A DNA stretch of 64,000 nt from Cohnella baijiui (GCF_020731285.1 NZ_JAJFOW010000009.1:62001-126000); one strand, 5' to 3'. Shown: positions 26,234 through 36,018, counted from the first letter of the stretch. The notes: generated by a model from the sequence alone, not told the origin. Numbers and translations are program-made.

Positions 26234-26467
26234 GCGTTCGGCGTTATGGCCCCGGTCTTCCCGGACCGGCCAGCGTTCGGCGTTATGGCCTCGGTCATCC
26301 CGGAACGGCCCGCGTTCGGCGTTATGGCCCCGGTCTTCCCGGAACGGCCCGCGTTCGGCGTTATGGCCTCGGTCATCCCGGACCGGCCAGCGTTCGGCGT
26401 TATGGCCTCGGTCATCCCGGACCGGCCAGCGTTCGGCGTTATGGCCTCGGTCATCCCGGACCGGCTC
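26234..26467. repeat. Six tandem copies of a 39-bp repeat
   Basis: Units starting with GCGTTCGGCGTTATGGC begin at 26234, 26273, 26312, 26351, 26390 and 26429. They differ mainly at a few positions (TCGGTCATC or CCGGTCTTC; GGACCGG or GGAACGG). Most units contain the hairpin CGGTC-ATCCCG-GACCG. Because 39 is divisible by three, open frames with 13-residue repeats appear on both strands, but they lack ribosome-binding sites. Degenerate relatives precede the array from about 26170. Confidence 0.9.
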
Positions 26468-26483
26468 AAATTCACTTTAGGGT

Positions 26484-26760
26484 AAATGTACAACTAATTT
26501 CGCCGAAAAGCCCGGATATGAACCGATTAGATGCAATCGTACAACTAATAAGGACCATTAAACGGAAATTCGCCCAAATTCGATAAAATAGGTGTACAAA
26601 TGCAACTAAGTGTCTGTTTAGGCTCTCTCGAACGGGAATTAGGTGTACAAATGCAACTAAGCGTCTGTTTAGTCTCTCTCGCACGGAAATTAGATGCACA
26701 AACGCAACTATACGTCTGTCTAGTCTCGTACACGGAAATGGGGCCTACAAACGCAACCAA
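26484..26760. repeat. Array of about six degenerate 51-bp repeats
   Basis: A GTACAAATGCAACTA-like motif recurs near 26488, 26539, 26592, 26643, 26693 and 26743, each followed by a variable middle and an ACGGAAATTAG-like end. The third and fourth units are almost identical; the others are diverged. The array is non-coding and lies downstream of the glycosidase gene, right beside the 39-bp array. Confidence 0.8.
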
Positions 26761-26823
26761 GCCGGGGCGCGAGCGCAACCCCAGCATGCGTCCCGGAGAT
26801 CGTGATCGCATACGCGACGCCCA

Positions 26824-28466
26824 TCAAGCCTCGAAGCTCAACGATTCGACGCGCACGGCTCCCTCCCTCGCGGCGACGACGACCCGGTGCGTTCCCGCCT
26901 CCAGCGCAGGCAGGCGGTCGGCCGCGGCGATTCGCTCCCACGCCGTGCCGGGGCGGAGCTCCGCCAGCGGACGGCCGTCCAGCGTCACGGCCGCGACGCC
27001 GGCGCCTGCGGGCGTGCCTAGCTGCAGGACCAGCCGATACACCGTCCCCAGATCCACGCCCCCGGCGACGTCGCCCCCGTCCGATCGCACCGTGAAGTCG
27101 TACGCCGCCCACTCCCCGGGCTTCAGCTCGAGGCACAAGCCGCCCTCGGTATCCCAGCGATGCCAGCCCGGCGTTTCCGGCGGCAGCCTGGGACGTCCGT
27201 CCAGATACCGGATTTCCATGCCATCGTCGCCGCGGTAGCCGCTCTTCCATTCCGGCATGCCTTGCCTTCCGAAGCTCCGGCCTTCTCCTTCGTAGCCATA
27301 GTGGATCGCCGGAATGCGGACCGGGATCCGCCGGAACAGCGCGTTCACCACCTCCTGACGGTACGTGCAGGCGGCCAGAGGCAGACCATCGAGATAGGCC
27401 CAAAGGATGCGGCGGGCCTCCTCCGGCGACGGCTGCGGTCCGCCGTCCAGATATCGCCCGAGCTTGTCCCAGCCCTCCGGCATCGCGACCGAGCACGGCG
27501 AATTGATGGTGTCCATCTTTTTCCACGTCCAAAAGTTCCAGCTGATCCCATGATCTTCGAACAAGCGGAACGCGCCCGCGTACCAGTCGAGGTCGTTCTC
27601 CCCGCCTTCGCCCATGAAGATCGGCACGTTCCACGCTTCCCGGAAGTCGAGGTATCTCTGGATGCTCTCCGGTTGTTCCAGTACTTGTGGAACTGGTAGA
27701 GCACGTTGCCGTCGAGCGGCTCGGTGAAGATCGACCAGTCCGTCGACCAGTGGACGCCCTCGAGGATGATCAGGTGACGGTCGTCGACTTCGCGGATCGC
27801 CCGGATCATGTCCCGGTACAGCGGCTCCGCCTCGCCGTGATACTGGCCGTGATAGTCCGGAAGCGGCTCGTTCAGCAGGTCGTAGCCGGCGACGATCCAC
27901 TCGTCCCGGTAACGCTCCGCCAGCATCCGCCACATGTCGATGGCCGCTTGGCGATAGGCCGGATCGATGTACAGCTCGGGCTGGTCGCGCTCGGAGTCGT
28001 CGATGTTCGCCCCCGTCTGTCCGCCCGGCGCCCCGTGCATGTCGAGGATGACGTACAGCTTCCATTGGCGGCACCAATCGATGATCCGGTCGAGCAAGCC
28101 CAGCGCGTATTCGCTGTAGCCTTGGGCGTTCCGCTCTCCCTCCAGCAGCATGCGCGCGTTAAACGGCACGCGGACGGAGTTGAAGCCCTCCTCCGCGATC
28201 CGCCGGATGTCCTCCTCGGACGTATAGCGGTCATGGTACGTCCGCCAAAACGCTGTCGCCTCCTCCTGCCCGATCAGCTCCGCGATCATCCGCTCGATCC
28301 GGCGCGGACGGTCTCCGCCCTCGGGCAGCTTCCACATATAGCCCTCGGGGAGCAGCCAGCTCCCCAGCCCGGGCCCGCGCAAGATCAAATCCTCTCCCCG
28401 TCCGTTGACCAGACGCTGCCCTTGCGCTTTCACCCAGCCTTCGACCTCTAGTCGACGCCCGTTCAT
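26824..28466 (-). pseudogene. Glycoside hydrolase family 5, single frameshift
   Basis: The reading starts after AAGGAGG and encodes a cellulase-type GH5 (about 547 residues if repaired). Motifs are FNSVRVPFNARML, LYVILDMHGAPGGQ, DLLNEPLP with the acid/base glutamate, and after the break PIFMGEGGEND with the nucleophile glutamate. Near 27674 the frame moves from YQFHKYWNN to PESIQRYLDF: TGGAACAACCGG lacks one C compared with an intact TGGAACAACCCGG. The rest, including a C-terminal beta-rich domain, stays open. Either a real inactivation or a sequencing error in a C run. It has no signal peptide, so it would cleave imported oligosaccharide in the cytoplasm. Confidence 0.85.
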
Positions 28467-28496
28467 CGTTTCCCTCCTTGTCCTCTTCCGCCCCGC

Positions 28497-30065
28497 TCAG
28501 CTCCGCTTCGTGCCGTGCGGCTGCTGGCGGCTGCGGTAATCAAGCGGCGTGATGCCCTCCGCTTCCTTGAACACCCGCGTAAAATGCTTGACGTTGTCGA
28601 AGCCGGACCGCTCGCTGATTTCGTACACCTTCAAGTCCGAGCCGACGAGCAGCTCCTTGGCTTTGGTCAGCCTGAGCTTGCGCAGATACGCCGAAAAGCT
28701 CTCTCCGGTGTACTCCTTGAACGCCTGGCTGAAATACGTGTAGTTGAGCGAGATGTGGTTGGACACGACGGCCATGTTCACGTCGCTCGCATAGTGCTGC
28801 TGCAAATATTCGACGGCCTTCTGCATGTCCTTGCGTTCCGCGTGCGCGCCGCGGACGCTGCTCACGAATTCGTCCAGCCGCTCCAGCAGCTGCTCGACGT
28901 GGCGGTAGTAGTCCTCGAAGCGCTCGAAGTTCTCGATATGCCCGGCCCGCCGATACAAGCGCAAAATCTCGATGGACTCCTCGCCGTAGCTGCGGAACAC
29001 GCTGTCGAACACCTCTTCGTTCAACGAGCGGCTGATTCCCTCCAGATAGCCGATCTCGCAGCGGCTCACCGTCCGGATGTCCAGAATCTGCTGCAGAAGC
29101 CGCTTCATCTCCGGCAGCTTGCCCGTTCCGAGCAGGTTGGACAGCCGGCGGATCGCCTCGATCGGCTGCGGACACCCGGTGCCGCGTTCCGCGCCCCGGC
29201 CGGCGATGCTCTCGTAGGCGAGCAGGTCGGCCTCCGGATGGAGGAGGAAATACTTCATCGTCTGGCGCGCCTGGCTGTAGGCTTGGCGCAGCTGGACCAT
29301 CCCCGCGGTTCCGGCGCTCAGGGCGATCCGAACCGGCAGCAGTGCATGTCCGCCCAGACGTCCGGTGAGCCGGCGAACGAGCTGCCTGTCGGCCGCGACC
29401 AGCACGAGCAGCCCGTCCCGATCCCAGCTCAGCGCCCATTGCCCTCCCTCGTCTGCGAGCAGTTCTCTCAGCCGTTGGGATAGCCCCGCCGTATCTCCGC
29501 CGTCGGACTCCGGCGCCCGGGCGAGAGCCACCTGGTACCCCTGCTCCATCCACCCGAGCCCCGCCTCCGTCAAGCGACCACGGATATCGTCCGGTTGGAT
29601 GCGCTCCTGCGAAAGGACGTATGCGAGCTGCCGGGAGGCGTCCGCGGTGTCCTCGGCGCCCGCGGACGCCTCTCTTTCCCGCTCCCGGCGCCGCTCCGCC
29701 TCCTCTTCCAGCCGCTCGAGCGCGGCGAACAGCTCCTCGCGCACGATCGGCTTCAGCAGATACTCCTTGGCCTGGTATCGAATGGCCGCCCGCGCGTAGG
29801 GGAAGTCGTCGTGTCCGCTCAGGATGATAACCGCCGGTGCGGCGGGCATCTCCTGCAGCCGCTCCAGCAGCGCGATCCCGTCCATGACGGGCATGCGGAT
29901 GTCCGTGATCATGATGTCGGCGGACTCCCTCCCGAGCAGCTCGAGCGCTTCGGCGCCGTTCTCGACCAGGAGAAAGTCGTACCGGTCCGCATACTTGCGC
30001 TCGATCATGGCTTTGAGGCCCAGACGGATATTTTTCTCGTCGTCGACGATCAGCAGCTTAGGCAT
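28497..30065 (-). CDS. Response regulator, YesN type, with AraC output
   Basis: A 522-residue regulator. The receiver domain (about residues 1-120) has LLIVDDEKNIR, the phospho-acceptor aspartate in IMITDIRMPVMDG and the lysine in YLLKPI. A long linker follows, then an AraC double helix-turn-helix at about 420-515 (YTGESFSAYLRKLRLTKAKE; KVYEISERSGFDNVKHFTRV). It overlaps the kinase gene by 8 nt. It should activate the transporter and glycosidase genes of this operon in response to an extracellular sugar. Confidence 0.92.
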   Translation of the reverse strand: MPKLLIVDDEKNIRLGLKAMIERKYADRYDFLLVENGAEALELLGRESADIMITDIRMPVMDGIALLERLQEMPAAPAVIILSGHDDFPYARAAIRYQAKEYLLKPIVREELFAALERLEEEAERRREREREASAGAEDTADASRQLAYVLSQERIQPDDIRGRLTEAGLGWMEQGYQVALARAPESDGGDTAGLSQRLRELLADEGGQWALSWDRDGLLVLVAADRQLVRRLTGRLGGHALLPVRIALSAGTAGMVQLRQAYSQARQTMKYFLLHPEADLLAYESIAGRGAERGTGCPQPIEAIRRLSNLLGTGKLPEMKRLLQQILDIRTVSRCEIGYLEGISRSLNEEVFDSVFRSYGEESIEILRLYRRAGHIENFERFEDYYRHVEQLLERLDEFVSSVRGAHAERKDMQKAVEYLQQHYASDVNMAVVSNHISLNYTYFSQAFKEYTGESFSAYLRKLRLTKAKELLVGSDLKVYEISERSGFDNVKHFTRVFKEAEGITPLDYRSRQQPHGTKRS

Positions 30066-31956
30066 CCTGCCGCTCCCCTCCCGTCAAGATCAGATGCGGC
30101 AGCGTCATGACGACGCGCGTGAAGCTCCCCTCCACGCTCTCCAAGCGGATGCCGTACTCTCTCCCGTAGCTCATCTCGAGTCTGTGATCCACATTGCGCA
30201 GCCCGATGCCGCTGCCTTCTCGTCGTCCCGTCTCCATGCGGCTGCGCAGCTCCTGATAATCCGCCTCCTCCATTCGGAGCATACCGGAGAGCATCCGCAG
30301 CCGCTCCTCCGGGATGCCGGCGCCGTTGTCCGTCACCTCGATCACGCAGGTCTCATACCGGATGCGGGCGGACAGCGTGATCGCCAGCTTGCCGCCCGGC
30401 GCGTCGCTCCGGTTCATCCCGTGCTTGACCGCATTTTCCACGATCGGCTGCAGCGACATCTTGAGCACCTCCTGGTCGAGGCAGTCCGACGCGATGTCGA
30501 GGTGCAGCTCCAGCCGTCCGTCATATCGGATATTCATGATGGCAATATAGTTCTGAATATGTTGAATCTCGTCGCGCAAGCGGACGTGGCTCCGCGTCCA
30601 CTGAAGGTTGTATCGCATCATACTTCCGAGCGAGGTGAGGGCGTCCGAAATCGTATACTGTCCCTCGATCTCGGCCAGCATCTTCAGGTTCTCCAGCGTG
30701 TTGTACAGGAAGTGGGAGTCGATCTGGTTCTTGAGCGAACGCAGCTCCGCCTCCTTGGAGGCGGCCTGACGATTCACCTGGTCCACGATCAGCTCGTTGA
30801 TCTTCCTCAGCAGCTGACGGTAATGGTGGCCGAGCTCGCCCACCTCGTCCCCACCCGTCACGGGCACGTCCACGTGAAAGTCCCCCCTGCGAATCTTCTT
30901 CATCGAATCCCGCAGCACGCGCAGGCGCTTCAGGATGATGGATTGCATGAAGTAGGACAGCAGGCTGAGCACCGCGACCAGCACGATGATCATGACGACG
31001 AAGTTGCCCCGCGTCTTGCGGATGTCCGCCATCGTGTCGCTGCGGTTGACCAGGTTGACCAGATGGACGTCCAGCTCGGGGATAAACGTCTGGATGGCGA
31101 GATAGGACTGCCCGCCCTCCGAGAAGGCGGAGGTCCGGTTGCCCGCCGCTTCCGACAGCTGAACGTGGCGCAGCAGCGCAGAGGCGGACTTGTCCTGGAA
31201 GATCGGCGCTCCGCTGTCCGTATAGACACTGCCGTCCCTCGTCACGGCGAGCAGCCGGGAGCCCGGATCCTGCACGCTGCTGAACGTCTTGGTGAAGAAG
31301 TGCTTCAGCTCCATGCTGACCTCGAGGATGCCGTTGTGCGTCTTGTCGTCCGGGTATTTGAACTCTCGCAGGAGCGAGACCATCGGGGTTTCCCCGTTCG
31401 CGCCCATCGACGTGTCCGACAGCAGCTCTCCGTCCTTTTGGACTTCCCACCAGACCATGCCTTGCTGCTCCTGAACCGTCCCGTACCAAGATTTACCCCG
31501 GATACGGGCCTCGTCCAGCACGACCGGCCAAAACTCGTGGACGTACGGATTGTCGGTGAACAGGCGAATGTTGGTGATTCGCGGGTTGTTGAACAGGAAT
31601 AGCTGGAACATGTTGAACGTCTTTGTCTTGAATTCCAGCAGCAAGGAGGTGTCCATATCCTCCTGCGATTGCAGGTAGTCGTTCATCTCCCGGTTGGAGA
31701 GGGCGATCTGCCCCGTCCACTCCATCAGCTCCATATTGTTCTGAATGTTCGTGCGCTCGATGTCGAGGATGCTCTCGTTTTTTTTGGTCAGCTCCCGGAT
31801 CGAGTAGTCCGACACGCCACGCAGCGTATACCAGGCGAACAGCAGCACCGGCACGATAATGATCAGCACGAAGGAGGAGATGAGCTTCACCTGCAGCGGC
31901 TGGCTTCCGATATATTCGCGGACGGCCGTCATCCGCTGCTTTCCCGTTCTAGCCAC
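30058..31956 (-). CDS. Sensor histidine kinase, YesM type
   Basis: A 632-residue membrane kinase. One membrane segment is near residue 25-45, a Cache-like extracellular sensor follows, a second segment is near 315-335, then HAMP. The His_kinase domain has LKNQIDSHFLYNTLENLKML with the phospho-acceptor histidine, and the ATPase has EVTDNGAGIPEE and GSGIGLRNVDHRLEMSYG. This is the LytS/YesM class paired with YesN-type regulators. The GTG at 31956 follows AGGAAG; ATG 31932 and TTG 31989 are alternatives. Confidence 0.9.
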   Translation of the reverse strand: MARTGKQRMTAVREYIGSQPLQVKLISSFVLIIIVPVLLFAWYTLRGVSDYSIRELTKKNESILDIERTNIQNNMELMEWTGQIALSNREMNDYLQSQEDMDTSLLLEFKTKTFNMFQLFLFNNPRITNIRLFTDNPYVHEFWPVVLDEARIRGKSWYGTVQEQQGMVWWEVQKDGELLSDTSMGANGETPMVSLLREFKYPDDKTHNGILEVSMELKHFFTKTFSSVQDPGSRLLAVTRDGSVYTDSGAPIFQDKSASALLRHVQLSEAAGNRTSAFSEGGQSYLAIQTFIPELDVHLVNLVNRSDTMADIRKTRGNFVVMIIVLVAVLSLLSYFMQSIILKRLRVLRDSMKKIRRGDFHVDVPVTGGDEVGELGHHYRQLLRKINELIVDQVNRQAASKEAELRSLKNQIDSHFLYNTLENLKMLAEIEGQYTISDALTSLGSMMRYNLQWTRSHVRLRDEIQHIQNYIAIMNIRYDGRLELHLDIASDCLDQEVLKMSLQPIVENAVKHGMNRSDAPGGKLAITLSARIRYETCVIEVTDNGAGIPEERLRMLSGMLRMEEADYQELRSRMETGRREGSGIGLRNVDHRLEMSYGREYGIRLESVEGSFTRVVMTLPHLILTGGERQDA

Positions 31957-32053
31957 ACCGACTTCACTTCCTGGACGATGATGGGACAAGCCCGGCGCCC
32001 GCCCCTCGGAAGGGGTTGGACGGCCAGGCTTGATTTCGATCTTGTTGGACCCG

Positions 32054-33742
32054 TTACTTGTCGAGCGCCTTCAGCTTCTCCAGGTTGGTCTCGTACGCCT
32101 TTTGGCGGTAGGCGTCGATCGCATCCTGCTCGCTGCGGTCCTTCAGGTATTTATTAAAGATCTCGTCGAATTCCGCGTCGGACTTGGCGAGAATCATCTT
32201 CGGCAGGGCCTTGCCCCACAGACGGCCGTTTTTGCTGCCCGCCACGCCTTCCTTGCTTGTCGCGGGCGGATCGAGGTTGTCGAATTCGGCCATGCTGATG
32301 GACTTGCCCTTCGTCCAGTCTTCGAGCTGCTTGGCCGGATCGACGCTCGGCGGCGCCCATTGCAGGTTCATGTTCGTATCCATGAGCATCCAGTAGGTGT
32401 AGGAAGCTCCGTACTTCTGGTCGAAGGCGGTACGGTCTTTGTTGAGCAGCTCCAGCACTTCCGGCTTGAATTGGTCTTTGCCGTCTATCGTATCATAGGT
32501 AACGCCTTTTTCGCCGAGGAACATATCTTTGTTGCCTTCTTCGCTGATCAGGTAGCTCAGGAAGGCGATGGCGCGTTTCTTGTCCTTGACGTCCTTGGAG
32601 ATCAGCGTGACCGTCCAGCCGGAGATGCCGGGACCCGACAGCGTCTGCTGGTCGCCGCTCGCGTTTTTCGGTCCGTCGATGGCGATGTACGCCGTGTTCG
32701 GATCCTTTTGGTACAGGCTGAGGTTCTGCGCCGCGAAGTCGGAGCGCTGGTACAGCATCGCGAAGTAGCGGCCTTGCGCGATCTTCTCCTCCATCTGCGG
32801 ACGCTTGTCGATGAAGATGTCCTTCGCGAGCAGGCCGTCCTGGTTCGCTTGGCGGAACACCTTCAGCCACTTGAGATACTCCGGATCCTGACGGCGATCG
32901 TACAGCTTGCCGTCCTTCTCCTGCGGGATGGCGAGGAAGTTTTGCAGATAGCCTTCCAGCGAATAGTTGCCCGTGTCGGTGAATTCGTGCAGTCCGATCG
33001 GAATCAGAGGCTGGCCGTTCACTTCCGGGAACTTCTCCTTGGCCGCCTTCAGCGCGTTCAGGAAGCCTTCCGGCGTGCTCATGTCCGGCTTGCCCAGCGC
33101 TTCGTACATATCCTTGCGGACGGCGAACGTCTGGTTGGACGTGAAGTTCTCGCCGTACTTCTCGTAGTCGGCCGGGGAGGACGAGGCGTTCGGATAGCCG
33201 TATACGTTGCCGTCTTCTTTCTTGTACCAGCCCAGCTTGGCCGGATCGGCTACCTTGAAGAAGTAGGGATCGTACTGATCCGCCAGCTCGTTCAGCGGAA
33301 GCACCAGCTTGCCTTCGGTCATTTTGCGGACGGCTTCCTCGTACCAGCCGAGCGTGATGAAGTCGGGCAGCTTGCCGGAAGCCATCATCGTGTTCAGCTT
33401 TTCGTTCTCGTTGCCGGCCGGAACGATGAAGTTCAGTTTGACGCCGGTTTTCTTGGTGATGTACTCGGCGGTGGCGTCGCCGCCCCACTTTTTGTTGAAC
33501 CAGCTGAAGTTGATGTACCAGTCGAACGTGATCGGCGACGTATCCTGCTGCCAGGCCGGCGCGTCTCCGGACGGAGACGCAGATGCGGATGCAGTAGCCT
33601 CCGTACTCGCCGAAGGCGAACTTGTGCCTTCGGACGGACCGGCGTTGCTTCCGCCGTTGTTTTTGCCTCCGGAGCAGGCCGCTGCGGAGAGGGTCATGGC
33701 AAGCGCCAGCAGCGTCGTTGCCACTTTACGCGTCGTTCCCAT
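32054..33742 (-). CDS. Extracellular solute-binding lipoprotein, YtcQ type
   Basis: A 562-residue binding protein. The signal peptide ends in lipobox SAAAC (about residue 22), followed by a low-complexity Gly/Asn/Ser/Ala linker (about 23-55) that tethers the domain. The mature part has the long YtcQ layout with FDWYINFSWFNKKWGGD and FLSYLISEEGNKDMFLGEKG. AAGGGG precedes the ATG. It sits between the two permease genes and the sensor kinase on the same strand, giving the capture component of the second sugar transporter. Confidence 0.92.
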   Translation of the reverse strand: MGTTRKVATTLLALAMTLSAAACSGGKNNGGSNAGPSEGTSSPSASTEATASASASPSGDAPAWQQDTSPITFDWYINFSWFNKKWGGDATAEYITKKTGVKLNFIVPAGNENEKLNTMMASGKLPDFITLGWYEEAVRKMTEGKLVLPLNELADQYDPYFFKVADPAKLGWYKKEDGNVYGYPNASSSPADYEKYGENFTSNQTFAVRKDMYEALGKPDMSTPEGFLNALKAAKEKFPEVNGQPLIPIGLHEFTDTGNYSLEGYLQNFLAIPQEKDGKLYDRRQDPEYLKWLKVFRQANQDGLLAKDIFIDKRPQMEEKIAQGRYFAMLYQRSDFAAQNLSLYQKDPNTAYIAIDGPKNASGDQQTLSGPGISGWTVTLISKDVKDKKRAIAFLSYLISEEGNKDMFLGEKGVTYDTIDGKDQFKPEVLELLNKDRTAFDQKYGASYTYWMLMDTNMNLQWAPPSVDPAKQLEDWTKGKSISMAEFDNLDPPATSKEGVAGSKNGRLWGKALPKMILAKSDAEFDEIFNKYLKDRSEQDAIDAYRQKAYETNLEKLKALDK

Positions 33743-33846
33743 TGAGATGCCCCTTTTCGATAAGTGATAAGTGCCTGTATATATCGATCCCGGGTTGCCG
33801 GGATGGATACCGTCGTTTGATGCTTCGACCATGCTGCGAATCGCGC

Positions 33847-34734
33847 TCAGCCCTTAATGGAGCCGATCATGAAGCCTTTGACGAAATACTTCTGCAGGAA
33901 CGGATACACGATGACGATCGGCGCAGTCGTCACGATCATCGTCGCCAGCTTGAGCGATTGGCTCGTCACGGTTTGCGCGACGCCGCTAGGCATCGCCGCG
34001 AGCATCTGGTTGGAGCTCGACTGGGCGACGACCCGGTAAAGGAACGTCTGGATCGGCTGCAAGTCGGTGTTGTTCATATAGATCATGCCGGTGAAGTAGT
34101 CGTTCCATTGGTATACGCCGTGGAACAGGGCGATCGTGGCGACGACCGGCATGGAGACCGGGATGATGACCCGCAGGAAGATGACCATATCGTTGGCCCC
34201 GTCGATCTTCGCCGCCTCCTCCAGCCCCGCCGGGATCTCCCGGAAAAAGCTGAGGAAGATGACGAGATCGAAAAAGCTGAATGCGGCCGGGATGATATAA
34301 ACGAGGAAATTGTCCAGCATGCCGAGGTCCCGAATGAGCAGGTAGTACGGAATCAGGCCGCCGCCGAAAAACATCGTGATCGTGCCGATGATCATGTACA
34401 AGTGGCGTCCGATCAGCTCCCTGCGGCTGAATGCGTAGGCGACCATCGCGGTGAACAGGACGTGGACGAAGACTCCGATCAACGTCTTGGCGACCGTGAT
34501 CCCCATGGCGGTCATGATGCCGCTGCTGCGGAAGACGGCATGGAAGCTCTCCAGGCTGAACTGCCTAGGCCACCAGTAGATGCCGCCCCGCATCGCGTCC
34601 GTCCCGTCGTTGAACGCGTTCACGATGACGTACCAGACGGGGTACAGCGTGAGGAAGCAAATGGCGAGCATCAGGACGCCGTTGGCGATGCCGAAGGCCG
34701 CCTCGCCGGTGGTCTGGCGTTTGAAGGTCAACAT
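33847..34734 (-). CDS. ABC sugar transporter permease, YtcP type
   Basis: A 295-residue permease with six membrane segments, the EAA loop LEEAAKIDGANDMVIF (about residues 188-203) and the C-terminus FVKGFMIGSIKG typical of YtcP. It pairs with the LplB-type permease encoded 15 bp upstream. GGAGG precedes the ATG. Confidence 0.93.
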   Translation of the reverse strand: MLTFKRQTTGEAAFGIANGVLMLAICFLTLYPVWYVIVNAFNDGTDAMRGGIYWWPRQFSLESFHAVFRSSGIMTAMGITVAKTLIGVFVHVLFTAMVAYAFSRRELIGRHLYMIIGTITMFFGGGLIPYYLLIRDLGMLDNFLVYIIPAAFSFFDLVIFLSFFREIPAGLEEAAKIDGANDMVIFLRVIIPVSMPVVATIALFHGVYQWNDYFTGMIYMNNTDLQPIQTFLYRVVAQSSSNQMLAAMPSGVAQTVTSQSLKLATMIVTTAPIVIVYPFLQKYFVKGFMIGSIKG

Positions 34735-34749
34735 GAGGCCTTGCCTCCT

Positions 34750-35718
34750 TTAGAACAAAGAGTTGTTGTTCAGCTTCTTGGTGACGAAGTTCGCGCCGAC
34801 GAGCAGGACAAGCGCGATGACGGACTTCAGCAGGCCGACCGCCGTAGAGTAAGAGAACCGGCTGTCCACAAGCCCCGTCTGGTAGACGTAGTAGTCGATA
34901 ACCGTGCTGGCGCTCTCGTTCAACTGGTTGCGCAGCACGAGGATCTGGTCGAAGTTGGAGTTCAGCACGTTGCCGATCGCCAGGATGAGCAGGATCGTCA
35001 CCGTGCCCATGATGGACGGCAGGGTGATGTGCCGCATCTTCTGGATCCGCCCCGCGCCGTCGATCGTCGCCGCTTCGTAGTACTCCGGCGAGACGCTGCT
35101 GATGGCCGCCAGGTAGATGATCGCAGACCAGCCGAGTTCTTTCCAAATATCCGAGACGATGATGATGGTCCAGAAATATTTAGGTTCGGCCAAGTAGTTG
35201 ATCGGCGCGTCGATGATGTTCAGGCCGAGCAAAATCTTGTTGATGATGCCTACGTCGGACAACCAGGTGGCGAGGATGCCCCCCAGGATGACCCAACTCA
35301 GGAAGTGGGGCAAATACGTGATCGTCTGGGTCCACTTCTTGAAGACGACGGAGCGGACTTCGTTCAGCAGCAGCGCGAACAGAATCGGCAGCGGAAAGCC
35401 GATGATAAGCTTGATGAGGCTGATACCCAGCGTATTGCGGAGGACGGTGAGCAGCATGTCGTCGGACAGAAACTCCTTGAAGTGGTCCAGTCCGACCCAA
35501 GGCGCCATCGACATCGGGAAAATGATGTCGTACTCCTTGAACGCGATGATGATGCCGTACATCGGAATGTAGTTGAACACGATCATCCACGCGACGCCGA
35601 GCAGCGCCATCACCTGCAGGTACCGCTGGCCGTACAGCTTTCTCAGCCATTTTTGCCCTCTCGCCTTGCCCGTCTCGGTCCGTGGAGCCGGAGCGCTCGC
35701 CTCTGCCTCTGTCTTCAT
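34750..35718 (-). CDS. ABC sugar transporter permease, LplB type
   Basis: A 322-residue permease with six membrane segments and the EAA loop YYEAATIDGAGRIQKM. The sequence ends NNNSLF, as usual in LplB-like proteins. It is the first gene of the minus-strand operon running through YtcP- and YtcQ-like genes, the kinase and the regulator to the glycosidase. No ATPase gene is present; a shared MsmX-type ATPase is the usual solution. Confidence 0.93.
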   Translation of the reverse strand: MKTEAEASAPAPRTETGKARGQKWLRKLYGQRYLQVMALLGVAWMIVFNYIPMYGIIIAFKEYDIIFPMSMAPWVGLDHFKEFLSDDMLLTVLRNTLGISLIKLIIGFPLPILFALLLNEVRSVVFKKWTQTITYLPHFLSWVILGGILATWLSDVGIINKILLGLNIIDAPINYLAEPKYFWTIIIVSDIWKELGWSAIIYLAAISSVSPEYYEAATIDGAGRIQKMRHITLPSIMGTVTILLILAIGNVLNSNFDQILVLRNQLNESASTVIDYYVYQTGLVDSRFSYSTAVGLLKSVIALVLLVGANFVTKKLNNNSLF

Positions 35719-35969
35719 TGCTGCCGCACCTCAACCTTCCTGGTCATTCCGCACGCGGCCGGACTCGTCCATCCTCTGCGGACGGCGAGACCGTCAAAGC
35801 TTGCTTCCCCGCGCTGTATAGAGTCATTGTAAGCGCACGACATTTCCTAGAACAGGTATCGCATTTTAGGTATGGTTACTATTTTTCGGGTCCATCACGC
35901 CGGAGCCGCACGCCTTCGCCGGTTAATCGACGAATCCGAAGGGCAGCTTAGGTGGGAGTCGCTCCGCGC
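35719..35969. other. Divergent intergenic region with no called gene
   Basis: It should contain the promoter of the minus-strand sugar operon. TACAAT on the minus strand at 35831-35826 is a candidate -10, but the -35 position is poor. A GTAAGCGCACGACA sequence overlapping it is only a partial match to a catabolite-response element. The right part leads into the tetR promoter. Confidence 0.35.
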
Positions 35970-36018
35970 TTGCCTTTCGGATTTTCTTTTGGTATGATGA
36001 CTGACGAACGTTCGTCAG
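35970..36018 (+). promoter_or_regulatory. tetR promoter with overlapping operator
   Basis: TTGCCT (35970-35975) and TATGAT (35993-35998) are 17 bp apart. The perfect 18-bp palindrome CTGACGAACGTTCGTCAG at 36001-36018 begins 2 bp after the -10 box, so bound repressor would cover the start site. The GACGAACGTTCGTC core resembles operators of QacR/TetR-type repressors that respond to drugs. Confidence 0.75.

Noticed and set aside
26246..26485. Open frames with 13-residue repeats on both strands
   Set aside because: They arise because the 39-bp DNA repeat is a multiple of three. No ribosome-binding site, no start context and both strands stay open equally.
26234..26760. Possible CRISPR array
   Set aside because: The 39-bp units are contiguous with no unique spacers, the 51-bp units are diverged along their whole length, and no cas genes are in the window.
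29824..31602. 592-codon plus-strand open frame
   Set aside because: Antisense shadow of the histidine kinase gene; composition lacks domain features and no ribosome-binding site.
33622..35832. 736-codon plus-strand open frame
   Set aside because: It lies antisense to the permease and lipoprotein genes and its translation is rich in Arg, Asp, His and Gln with no domain; a GC-rich shadow.
35826..35841. Catabolite-response element before the sugar operon
   Set aside because: GTAAGCGCACGACA is off by one position from the consensus and not palindromic enough to call.
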